DNA of 64,000 nucleotides from Bacteroidales bacterium. Its GTDB lineage: Bacteria; Bacteroidota; Bacteroidia; Bacteroidales; Bacteroidaceae. Both the position numbers and the translations under genes were made by a program. Each line of letters starts with the position of its first letter. Within the stretch, counting starts at the first letter, position 1. The notes beneath the pieces were generated by a model that ran no database searches, was not told the origin of the DNA, and worked only from the letters and a program-made list of their open reading frames with translations. Shown here piece after piece: positions 1-9,016 of the stretch. The DNA lies in the NCBI GenBank assembly GCA_030532685.1, contig JAUNKN010000001.1, positions 1 through 64,000 of the forward strand. Reading direction: 5' to 3'.

Positions 1-1
1 T

Positions 2-595
2 CGCATCGCCACAGCCGGTATCTACCGAAAGGTAGCAAAGAACCAAGTCAAAGCCTTGCGCTTTATCCTGTCGAGTTCACCGGAGGATATGGCTCGTATA
101 GAGCAGGAGGGACGCCTGTACGAGTGGTGTGATGAATCGATGGATTGGCTTCGCTCCACTTTTGGAGCAGACAATGTGGTCGCTGCCACGCTACATGCAG
201 ACGAGGATACTCCCCATATTCACGCCACGGTCGTTCCGATTGTCACGGGCGAAAGAAGGAAAGCCAAAGAGGAAGCCGAGAATGGGAAGCGGAAGTACAA
301 GACGAAGAAGAACAAGGTACGACTTTGTGCCGATGATGTGCTTACGCCCAAGAAACTGGAGCAGTATCAGACGGACTATGCCAAGCGAGTGCAACGGTTC
401 GGGTTGGAACGGGGCGTACACGGCTCGGTAGCCAAGCACCGCACCACGATGGAGTATTACAAGGAAATTCTCAAATCCACGAAAGAGAAGGAAGCTCAAA
501 AGGCGGAACTCACAGCCAAGATAAAGGAGCTGGAGAAGCAGGCAGGCAAGCTCCGAATGAAAGGCGAAAGGCAATATCCGTATTCTCCAATTTAG
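2..595 (+). CDS. MobV-type mobilisation relaxase, partial (5' end outside window, 3' end probably truncated)
   Basis: The frame is open from the first bases of the window, so the gene begins upstream; a TTG at 56 is internal. The segment carries the MobV/Pre relaxase metal-binding motif, HADEDTPHIHATVVP, followed by a basic stretch and a coiled-coil region rich in K, E and Q. MobV relaxases nick plasmid or mobilizable-element DNA at oriT to start conjugative transfer. Family members usually continue with a long coiled-coil tail, whereas this frame stops soon after the coiled coil starts with an unrelated-looking end, RQYPYSPI. No other transfer gene follows, and the next gene is the housekeeping ruvA. 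I infer the right edge of a mobilizable element or its remnant. The motif is seen; the truncation is inferred from family length. Confidence 0.8.
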   Translation, partial: RIATAGIYRKVAKNQVKALRFILSSSPEDMARIEQEGRLYEWCDESMDWLRSTFGADNVVAATLHADEDTPHIHATVVPIVTGERRKAKEEAENGKRKYKTKKNKVRLCADDVLTPKKLEQYQTDYAKRVQRFGLERGVHGSVAKHRTTMEYYKEILKSTKEKEAQKAELTAKIKELEKQAGKLRMKGERQYPYSPI

Positions 596-665
596 TCTCC
601 CGTGAGGAGAATTGACGCGATGCTATCAACTCTGTAGGACAAGTGATGCAAAACACGAGATTTCC

Positions 666-696
666 TTGTATATCCCCGTGAATCTTAGTACCTTTG
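666..696 (+). promoter_or_regulatory. Bacteroidetes-type promoter for ruvA-sov
   Basis: TTG at 666-668, a 20-bp spacer and TACCTTTG at 689-696 match the -33/-7 pattern of Bacteroidetes (TTTG, 19-20 bp, TAnnTTTG). Transcription would begin near 703, about 120 nt before the ruvA ATG. Confidence 0.7.
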
Positions 697-824
697 CGTA
701 AGGAAAATACACTTTCTGAGTGTCGAAATGCAGTGCGTGGACAACATTTTTTCTCTTTCCACGTTGTTTATCTTGTGCTCAGAGGGATATTTTGTCCGCT
801 TTTACTGTTTCAATTTTTCTTTTT

Positions 825-1436
825 ATGATTGCATATCTTCGAGGTAATATATCCGAACTTTCTCCCACGGAAGTCGTGTTGGAAGTGGGGGGAGTAGGCT
901 ACCTTTTGACCATATCGCTCAACACGTTTTCCAATCTGCAAGGCAAAGATAGTGCAAAAGTTTATGTCAAAGAAATCATCCGTGAAGACGCCTATGATCT
1001 GTATGGTTTCTCGACAAAGCAAGAGCGTAGTCTCTTTGAGGCGCTCACGTCGGTCTCGGGCATAGGAGGAGCCACGGCACGGATGGTGCTTTCGGCCTTT
1101 ACCCCCGCGGAACTCACAGAAGTCATACAGAGCGAACAAACCGCTCTGCTCAAAAGTGTAAAAGGCATAGGGCCTAAAGCCGCTGCACGCATCGTGTTGG
1201 ACTTGAAGGACAAAATTGGTGGGATGTTGTCTACGGGAGTGCTCGATGTGGCTCCCTCGGCAGGAGGAAGCATCGCAACAGCCGACAAACAGGTCGCAGA
1301 AGAAGCGATTTCGGCACTTTCTATTCTTGGATTCCAGCCTGCTGCTGTACGGAAGGTTGTAGCCAACATTCTCAAGGAAGAGCCAGGGCTTGATGTGCAG
1401 CAAATCATCAAGCGTGGCTTGAAAGAAATAAAATAA
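825..1436 (+). CDS. ruvA: Holliday junction branch migration protein RuvA
   Basis: RuvA binds four-way DNA junctions as a tetramer and loads the RuvB motor for branch migration during recombinational repair. The 203-residue length fits the family. The N-terminus, MIAYLRGNISELSP, is the typical OB-fold start. Two helix-hairpin-helix motifs follow (VSGIGGATA and VKGIGPKAAARIV), and the C-terminal domain III ends in a helical stretch that would contact RuvB. The frame is open further upstream, but the ATG at 825 gives the standard N-terminus. The next gene, sov, starts 61 bp downstream on the same strand, an arrangement also known in Porphyromonas gingivalis, so the two are probably cotranscribed. 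Confidence 0.95.
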   Translation: MIAYLRGNISELSPTEVVLEVGGVGYLLTISLNTFSNLQGKDSAKVYVKEIIREDAYDLYGFSTKQERSLFEALTSVSGIGGATARMVLSAFTPAELTEVIQSEQTALLKSVKGIGPKAAARIVLDLKDKIGGMLSTGVLDVAPSAGGSIATADKQVAEEAISALSILGFQPAAVRKVVANILKEEPGLDVQQIIKRGLKEIK

Positions 1437-1497
1437 AACAGTACGCCCTACGACCGCCATACCTTGCGGATGTGGGGCATCCTCTATTTATCTGCTC

Positions 1498-4400
1498 TTG
1501 AAACGTATATTTTCTTCTTGGTTAGTCTTTTTGGTCGCGCTCTTGAGTGTGGCTAGTTTTGCTGCTGGCTTTCATCCCCATACCATGGGGCCTGGGGCTT
1601 TGGCTCGTATTCGTACTGCTATTGAGGATTCAACAGTGGTGCCCTTCCGCGTGCGGAAAGTGGGCAGCACTCAAGCACGAAAAAGTGGCGACTTGAAAGA
1701 TCCTGAAAATCTTAAAACAGGAGTAAGCTATGATGCGCAAGAAGACCGCTACAAACTGGGGACTACTTTGGGGGAGGAATATGTCGAATCGCCTTTGCTG
1801 CTGAGCAAGGACGAAGAAATGCGTCGTGCCGTTCGCGCTTCCATGCGTGAGTATTTCAAACGTAGAAATGCAGAGGAGTTCAAGACCAAAGGAAAGGAAA
1901 AGTTTGACTTTACAGACATGAAGTTTGCTCTGGGACCTGCGGAGAAAATATTTGGTCCAGGAGGCGTACGTGTGAAAACTCAGGGAAGTGCTGAATTAAA
2001 AATCGGAGCCAACTATCGAAACACGGATAATCCTTCGCTTTCAGAGCGTAATCGCAGTGTTTTTGGGTTTGATTTCAACGAAAAAGTGAACCTTTCGCTC
2101 AATGGTAAAGTGGGAGACAAGGTCAATATGGATTTCAACTACAACTCAGAGGCTACGTTCAATTTTGACACTCAAAACTTGAAACTGCGCTATGAAGGTA
2201 AAGAGGACGAGATTATAAAACTAATCGAAGCAGGGAATGTGTCGATGAATGCAGGATCTGGACTTATTAGAGGGTCACAGAGCCTTTTTGGTGTGCGTGC
2301 CGATATGCAATTGGGCAAATTGAAATTGCAAACGATGGTCGCTCAGAAAAAGAGTTCAGCCTCTACTGTTCAGTCAAAAGGAGGAATTCAACTGACTGAT
2401 TTTGAGTTTTCGGCCGATGCCTATGATGCAAACCGTCACTTTTTCCTTGCTCATTATTTTCGTGATCATTACGATGGCTGGATGACCCAGCTGCCTACGA
2501 TTATTTCGGGCATTACCATTAATCGTGTAGAACTGTGGGTGACCAATAAAAATGGTTCTACCACCAACACGCGCAATCTCATCGCGCTGACCGATTTGGG
2601 AGAAAGCCGTAAGTATGATGCCAAGCATTGGCAAGCCCAAAGTAGCGATGTGCCTGCTAATTCTGCCAATACGGCTTATGCAACCCTTACAGCACAATTA
2701 GGAGAAGAGCGCGACATCACACAAGCCACAACTACACTCGATGAATGGGGGCTTACGGGAGGAGAAGACTACGAGAAACTCGAAAATGCTCGTTTACTTT
2801 CCCCTTCGGAGTATCGTTTGAACAATGCTTTAGGGTATATTTCTCTCCGTACGGCTTTACAAACGGATCAGGTGCTCGCCGTGGCCTTTGAGTATACCTA
2901 TCGTGGACAGACGTATCAAGTGGGCGAATTCTCGACCGACCGTAAAGATAATGCACAGGTCTTGATGGTAAAATCGCTGAAGAATACGGCCTTAACCCCT
3001 GCACAGCGCAACTGGGACTTGATGATGAGAAATGTCTACTCGCTTGGGGCAACATCTGTTCAAAAGGAAAAATTTCGCTTGGACGTCAAAATCCTTTCGG
3101 ACGAGAGTGGAGTTTATTTGGCCTATATTCCAGAAGCAGGCCTCAAAGATAAGCGACTGCTGAGTGTGATGGGCTTGGACGAGTTGGACAACCATGCCAA
3201 GCGCCATCCTAATGGCTATTTCGATTTCGTAGAGGGCTATACGATAGATGCCAGCAATGGGCGCATTTACTTCCCCGTAGTCGAACCTTTCGGCAGTCGT
3301 ATTCAGCAATTTGTGGGAAGCGATGTTTTGGCTAAGAAATATGCTTACACGGAGTTGTACGACTCGACCCATACCATTGCCAAGCAAATTGCGGAGCACA
3401 ACAAGTATATCATCACGGGGCAGTACAAAGCTACGAAAAACGATGAGATACAACTGGGCTCTGTAAATATTCCTCAAGGGAGTGTGGTCGTGACGGCAGG
3501 TGGACAGGTCTTGACCGAAGGTACAGACTATACGGTTGACTACTATTCGGGAATAGTCAAAATTATCAACAAGAATATTCTTGATGCCGGGACTCCCATC
3601 AACTGCTCGCTCGAGAGCAATACCGATTATGGTATGCAGCGAAAAACGATGTTGGGGCTCAACTTTACCTACGACTTTTCGAAAGAGTTTGTCGTGGGAG
3701 GAACGCTCATGCACTTGAGCGAACAGCCACTCACGACCAAAGTGGCGATGGGAAGCGAACCACTGAACAATACCATCTGGGGGCTCAACTTAGGGTGGAA
3801 AAAACAGAGCCAATGGCTCACCAATATGATTGATCGTTTGCCGCTGCTGCAAGCAACAGCCCCATCGAGCATTAACTTTACGGCAGAGATGGCACAGCTC
3901 ATCGCTGGAAGTAATCGCGGTGCACAGGCGAACGCTTCTTATATAGACGATTTTGAAAATTCAAAGTCGGTGATAGACGTTTCGCAGCCACAATCGTGGA
4001 CCATTAGTTCCACTCCTACCATGTTTCCCGAAGCCCGATTGAGCAATGATGTGCGGTATGGCTATAATCGTGCGCTTTTGGCTTGGTATAATATCGATCC
4101 TTTGTTTACTCGTCGTAGCTCTTCGCTCACTCCTGGATATATCAAGAACGACTTGAAACAGCTTTCCGATCCGCGTGTGCGAGAAGTGTATATTTCTGAT
4201 TTATATCCCAATAAGAGTCTGAACTACAAGGATGCGGCTACACTTTCGGTGCTCAATATGGCCTATTATCCTACAGAGCGCGGTCCTTACAATCTCGATC
4301 CATCGCTCACGCCCGATGGGCAATTGTTACGTCCAGCTCAACGCTGGGGAGGCATGATGCGTCGATTGGAAACTTCGGATTTTGAAGCGGCCAACATTGA

Positions 4401-7400
4401 GTATGTTGAATTCTGGTTGATGGATCCTTTTACAGAGCAGAATGGCAGTATTCCAACCTACAAGGGGGATTTATATTTGAATCTTGGAGAAGTTTCGGAA
4501 GACATCTTGAAGGATGGAAAAAAGCACTACGAAGGGGGGATTACCCAGGTGGATGATCGTAGTCAATATACGGAAACTGTATGGGGCCGTGTACCCACGC
4601 AAAACTCTGTGACTTATGCTTTTAATACGAGTTCCGGAACCCGTCGCCAGCAAGATGTTGGCTATAACGGATTGAGCTCTGAAGCAGAACGCTCTTTTGG
4701 TACTTATGCCAAATATTTGGCGCAAGTGCAAGGAGTGTTGCGCCCTGATGTGTACGAGAAATTTCGTCAAAATCCCTCGGCCGACCGTTATCACTATTTC
4801 CGAGGCAGTGATTGGGACGAACAACAAACTTCTATTCTTGACCGCTACAAATACATCAACAATCCCAATGGGAATAGTTTGGCAGCGGAAGATAGTCCTG
4901 AGCGTTATTCCACGACGTACAAAACAGCTCCAGATGTAGAAGACATCAACCAAGACTATACACTCAATGAGTACGAAAAGTACTATCAGTATAGGGTGCG
5001 CATTGCACCTGAAGAGATGGTCGTAGGGCGTAATTACATTGTCGATACACGCGTAATCAATGCGCCTCTTCGCGATGGTACTCGTCCCGAAACCAAATGG
5101 TACTTGTTCCGCATACCTCTGCGAGAATACGAAAAACGAGAGGGCAATATCTCGGACTTCTCCTCTATTCGCTTTATGCGTATGTTTATGACAGGCTTTG
5201 AGCAGCCCGTCGTGTTGCGCTTCGCTACGCTCAACTTAGTGCGAGGAGAATGGCGTGGCTACGAACAAGCGTTGTACAATGGAGCAGCTCCCAGTTCCTC
5301 GGGAAGTTTGGCCGTGAGTGCTGTGAACTTCGAGGAAAACAATGAAAAAACTCCGGTGAACTATGTTTTGCCTCCAGGGGTGAGTCGCGCTATTGAACCA
5401 GGACAGGATCAAGTACTTGAAAATAATGAACAGGCACTATCGCTCACCGTCAAGGATTTGGCAGGTGGAGATGCTCGCGCAGTTTATAAAAATACGCAGC
5501 TGGACTTGCGTCGTTACAAACACTTGCAACTCTTTGTCCATGCCAATGCACTTCCCGGCGATAAAGAAATTGAGGATGGTCAGCTCAGTCTTTTCTTGCG
5601 TTTAGGTTCGGACTACAAGAACAATTTCTATGAGTATGAAATCCCACTAACCTTAACGCCCGAAGGGCAGTACAACGGGGAGACTGGGCGTTGGGCGGTA
5701 TGGCCCGAAGAAAATATGATAGACATAGACCTGGAATTGTTGACTTCGACGAAGAAAAATAGAAATCGTCAAAAGGCTTTAGGGTTGATTGCTCTCAATA
5801 AGTTGTATAGTGAGTACGACAAGGCACGTCCCAAGAATAAAGTGAGCGTACAAGGCAACCCCTCTTTGGGCGAAGTACATACTATCATGATTGGTGTACG
5901 GAATAATTCACGAACTGCGCGCAGTGTTGAGGTATGGGCCAACGAACTGCGCTTACAGGAATTTGCCAATAAAGGGGGATGGGCTGCTCAGAGCCAGTTA
6001 AACCTCCAGCTTTCAGACTTGGCCACTGTAAATTTGAGCGGACATCTTGAAACCAATGGTTTTGGAGGCTTAGAAGAAACGGTGAGCCAACGGCGTGATG
6101 ATGATTTGTATCAGTATTCAATAACGACGAATGCAGATATGGGCAAGCTACTTCCTGAAAAGGTCAAGTTGTCTGCCCCAATCTATTATGCCTATAGTAA
6201 GGAGCGTATCGTACCGCGTTACAATCCGCTTGATACGGATATGTCTATGAGTGATGCTTTGGAAAGCTTGACCACGCGTGCAGAGAGAGATTCCTTACGC
6301 AACATCACGGATAGGGTCGTAGTTAATAAGAATTTCTCCGTCTCAGGTCTACGCTTTAATCGCTCTTCCAAGGGAACCCCTATGCCCTACGATTTGTCTA
6401 ATTTCTCTTTGGGATATGCATATGCACAACGGCATACGACGGGGGAAACAACGGCTTGGGAGAAGGACGAAAATTGGAAATTAAACTTTGCTTATTCATA
6501 CTCTCCAGGTACGAAGACTTTCTCTCCTTTCAAGAAATTGGTAAAGTCCAATTCGCCTTGGTTGGCACTCATTCGCAATTTTGGACTCAACTACTTGCCG
6601 CAAAGTGTGGCTTTCAATAGTGATATTACACGCAATTACTACGAATTGCAGGAAAGGGACTTGGAGCAATTAGATAATAAGACTCTACCGCTGAGCTACT
6701 CGTCCGATTTCCTTTGGAATCGCTCATTCCAGTTGCGTTGGGATATTATGAAGGCGATACACTTCAATTTTCAATCAGCTACAAATGCCGAAATCGAGCA
6801 ACCTCGAGTGGTTGTGAATAAGGACTTGTACCCCAATGAATACGCTGCTTGGAAAGACTCTGTAAATCTTTCCATTCGCAATCTTGGACGTCCTCTTGCT
6901 TATCAACAAAGTACAGATTTATCTTGGAATATTCCATTCAATCGTATTCCACTGCTTGATTGGATCATTGCTGATGCGAAGTATAATGCAACTTACCATT
7001 GGACCCGTGGAGCAGAGTTAAGTCAGGGCTTTACTATGGGCAATACGATTGGTAATCAACGTAATTTGACGGCCAATGGTCGCTTGAACTTAGAGTCCTT
7101 GTACAACAAAGTGGCGTTTCTCAAGAAAATCAATCGAAAATATTCTGCATCTGGTGGCGATTTGAGCAAGCGTGAAAAGAAACGCTATGAGAGCGAGCAA
7201 CAACTCAAGCCCGATACGACACTCAATGTACCACACAACCTTCGCACGAAGCGTATTCGAGTGGTTGCTATTCGTCCTGATGGCAAACGCTATCCTCTTA
7301 AGTATAAGGTGCTTGATAGCAATCGTCTGCAAATACAAAGTCGTGATACAATCAAGGTGAAGCTAACGGTTACTCCTTTGCCCACGATAGACGAACAGCC

Positions 7401-8880
7401 GTGGTATCAAGCTGTAGAAATGGCAATTCGTGGAGCAATGATGTTGCGTAACGTCAATGTATCTTATCGCAACAACTTTAATCTGTCTCTTCCTGGTTTT
7501 CTACCCGAAGTTGGAGATGCCTTTGGACAGCGAAGTTTGGGAGGGTTGGCCCCAGGACTTGATTTTGCTTTTGGATTGACCGATGAAAAATTTATAGAAA
7601 AAGCAGCACAACGTGGCTGGCTCATCGGTAGGCAGGACGTAATTACCCCTGCCGTCACTGCTGCGACAGAAGATTTGCAAATCCGAGCAACGCTTGAGCC
7701 ATTGAAAGATTTAAAGTTCAACTTGACTTTCTCTCGCAATGATACGCGCTCAAAGACGATACAATATATGTACGATGGGCAGCCAACTACACAAACAGGC
7801 TCCTTTACAATGACGCTTATTAGCTTGGGCTCCAGCTTTGGTGGTGGAGGCTCTGCGGATAATGGCTATCGTAACACAACGTTCCAAAGATTCGTTGACC
7901 AACTCGAGCGTACTCAACAGCGGATAGAGGCTCGTTACGAGAAAACAATCTATCCCAATGGCATGGGAGAGTTTTCAGGAAAACCTTTCGACAAAACGAA
8001 TGGTACGGTCGACAAGTATTCGAGCGAAGTTATGGTTCCTGCATTCCTTTCTGCCTATGCAGGAGGAGACAACTTAGCCATCTTTCCTTCGCTTCTACGT
8101 ATGTTGCCTAATTGGACGATGAGTTATGGAGGACTATCCAATTTGCCTGCGATTAAGAGCCTCTTCCGCTCTTTCAATATCAATCATGGCTACAAGAGTA
8201 TCTATAGTGTAGGTGCTTATAGCAGCTTTCAGAGTTATCGTGAGACAGAGGCTGGATTAGGCTTCATCAGCAACGTAACGACAGGAGCTCCAACACCTTC
8301 GAGCAGGTACGATATATCAACCGTAACCCTCAACGAAAGTTTCTCTCCTCTCCTAGGAGTAGATGCTACTTTCTATTCGGGATTGACCGCTCGCTTGGAA
8401 TATCGTCGCACACGTGTCTTGACGCTTTCTATGACTTCACAGCAAATCACAGAGGCAACTTCCTCCGACTTTGTATTAGGAATGGGCTACAAAATCAATG
8501 ATTTTAGACTCTTTGATCGTCGTCCAAAATTGAAAGCCAATCGTTCTCGTCGTCGCGGTTCTGCCCAACGGGGAAATTCATCTTCTTCTACGACAGAATA
8601 TGCTACCAACACATTTGCCAATGCGCTAAACTTACGTTTAGACATTTCAATGCGTGATCAAGCGGCTTTGCAGCGTAACATCTTGACAAGGCTCTCACAA
8701 GCAACAAGTGGAAATCGAGCAGTACAAATCTCCTTCTCGGCCGACTATACCTTGTCGCGCATGCTTACACTTTCCCTCTATTACGACCGACAAATCAATC
8801 AGCCACTACTCACCTCTTCTTCTTTCCCAACTACGACGCAAGACTTTGGATTGAATTTGAAGTTTCAGTTGGCGAGATAA
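1498..8880 (+). CDS. sov: Type IX secretion system outer-membrane translocon Sov/SprA
   Basis: This 2460-residue protein matches Sov/SprA, the very large beta-barrel that forms the protein-conducting pore of the type IX secretion system in the outer membrane. The length is close to P. gingivalis Sov, about 2500 residues. A cleavable signal peptide (MKRIFSSWLVFLVALLSVAS) begins at a TTG codon; no in-frame ATG lies just upstream and the next Met is beyond the signal, so TTG is the likely start. Repeated SprA-type segments (GSGLIRGSQSLFGVRADMQ) appear in the N-terminal third, aromatic-rich beta-strand sequence runs to the end, and the C-terminus finishes in strand-like FGLNLKFQLAR. It would export gingipain-like and other CTD-bearing cargo, none of which is encoded in this window. 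Confidence 0.95.
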   Translation: MKRIFSSWLVFLVALLSVASFAAGFHPHTMGPGALARIRTAIEDSTVVPFRVRKVGSTQARKSGDLKDPENLKTGVSYDAQEDRYKLGTTLGEEYVESPLLLSKDEEMRRAVRASMREYFKRRNAEEFKTKGKEKFDFTDMKFALGPAEKIFGPGGVRVKTQGSAELKIGANYRNTDNPSLSERNRSVFGFDFNEKVNLSLNGKVGDKVNMDFNYNSEATFNFDTQNLKLRYEGKEDEIIKLIEAGNVSMNAGSGLIRGSQSLFGVRADMQLGKLKLQTMVAQKKSSASTVQSKGGIQLTDFEFSADAYDANRHFFLAHYFRDHYDGWMTQLPTIISGITINRVELWVTNKNGSTTNTRNLIALTDLGESRKYDAKHWQAQSSDVPANSANTAYATLTAQLGEERDITQATTTLDEWGLTGGEDYEKLENARLLSPSEYRLNNALGYISLRTALQTDQVLAVAFEYTYRGQTYQVGEFSTDRKDNAQVLMVKSLKNTALTPAQRNWDLMMRNVYSLGATSVQKEKFRLDVKILSDESGVYLAYIPEAGLKDKRLLSVMGLDELDNHAKRHPNGYFDFVEGYTIDASNGRIYFPVVEPFGSRIQQFVGSDVLAKKYAYTELYDSTHTIAKQIAEHNKYIITGQYKATKNDEIQLGSVNIPQGSVVVTAGGQVLTEGTDYTVDYYSGIVKIINKNILDAGTPINCSLESNTDYGMQRKTMLGLNFTYDFSKEFVVGGTLMHLSEQPLTTKVAMGSEPLNNTIWGLNLGWKKQSQWLTNMIDRLPLLQATAPSSINFTAEMAQLIAGSNRGAQANASYIDDFENSKSVIDVSQPQSWTISSTPTMFPEARLSNDVRYGYNRALLAWYNIDPLFTRRSSSLTPGYIKNDLKQLSDPRVREVYISDLYPNKSLNYKDAATLSVLNMAYYPTERGPYNLDPSLTPDGQLLRPAQRWGGMMRRLETSDFEAANIEYVEFWLMDPFTEQNGSIPTYKGDLYLNLGEVSEDILKDGKKHYEGGITQVDDRSQYTETVWGRVPTQNSVTYAFNTSSGTRRQQDVGYNGLSSEAERSFGTYAKYLAQVQGVLRPDVYEKFRQNPSADRYHYFRGSDWDEQQTSILDRYKYINNPNGNSLAAEDSPERYSTTYKTAPDVEDINQDYTLNEYEKYYQYRVRIAPEEMVVGRNYIVDTRVINAPLRDGTRPETKWYLFRIPLREYEKREGNISDFSSIRFMRMFMTGFEQPVVLRFATLNLVRGEWRGYEQALYNGAAPSSSGSLAVSAVNFEENNEKTPVNYVLPPGVSRAIEPGQDQVLENNEQALSLTVKDLAGGDARAVYKNTQLDLRRYKHLQLFVHANALPGDKEIEDGQLSLFLRLGSDYKNNFYEYEIPLTLTPEGQYNGETGRWAVWPEENMIDIDLELLTSTKKNRNRQKALGLIALNKLYSEYDKARPKNKVSVQGNPSLGEVHTIMIGVRNNSRTARSVEVWANELRLQEFANKGGWAAQSQLNLQLSDLATVNLSGHLETNGFGGLEETVSQRRDDDLYQYSITTNADMGKLLPEKVKLSAPIYYAYSKERIVPRYNPLDTDMSMSDALESLTTRAERDSLRNITDRVVVNKNFSVSGLRFNRSSKGTPMPYDLSNFSLGYAYAQRHTTGETTAWEKDENWKLNFAYSYSPGTKTFSPFKKLVKSNSPWLALIRNFGLNYLPQSVAFNSDITRNYYELQERDLEQLDNKTLPLSYSSDFLWNRSFQLRWDIMKAIHFNFQSATNAEIEQPRVVVNKDLYPNEYAAWKDSVNLSIRNLGRPLAYQQSTDLSWNIPFNRIPLLDWIIADAKYNATYHWTRGAELSQGFTMGNTIGNQRNLTANGRLNLESLYNKVAFLKKINRKYSASGGDLSKREKKRYESEQQLKPDTTLNVPHNLRTKRIRVVAIRPDGKRYPLKYKVLDSNRLQIQSRDTIKVKLTVTPLPTIDEQPWYQAVEMAIRGAMMLRNVNVSYRNNFNLSLPGFLPEVGDAFGQRSLGGLAPGLDFAFGLTDEKFIEKAAQRGWLIGRQDVITPAVTAATEDLQIRATLEPLKDLKFNLTFSRNDTRSKTIQYMYDGQPTTQTGSFTMTLISLGSSFGGGGSADNGYRNTTFQRFVDQLERTQQRIEARYEKTIYPNGMGEFSGKPFDKTNGTVDKYSSEVMVPAFLSAYAGGDNLAIFPSLLRMLPNWTMSYGGLSNLPAIKSLFRSFNINHGYKSIYSVGAYSSFQSYRETEAGLGFISNVTTGAPTPSSRYDISTVTLNESFSPLLGVDATFYSGLTARLEYRRTRVLTLSMTSQQITEATSSDFVLGMGYKINDFRLFDRRPKLKANRSRRRGSAQRGNSSSSTTEYATNTFANALNLRLDISMRDQAALQRNILTRLSQATSGNRAVQISFSADYTLSRMLTLSLYYDRQINQPLLTSSSFPTTTQDFGLNLKFQLAR

Positions 8881-8910
8881 GTGAGGATTGAAGCCTTCTG
8901 AGCATCAAAT

Positions 8911-8947
8911 GGGGCAGGAAACCATAGAGTTTCCTGCCCCATTTTTT
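8911..8947 (+). terminator. Rho-independent terminator after sov
   Basis: A perfect 13-bp stem, GGGGCAGGAAACC... with its complement ending in CCTGCCCC at 8940, is followed by ATTTTTT. It lies between convergent sov and nfnAB and probably serves mainly sov. Confidence 0.9.
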
Positions 8948-9016
8948 GCGATTCAGAGGGTACTGTCTTATAAAAGTGTGTAGGCTCCACAGTCCTCTCA
9001 CTCCAATGAGAGGGCA

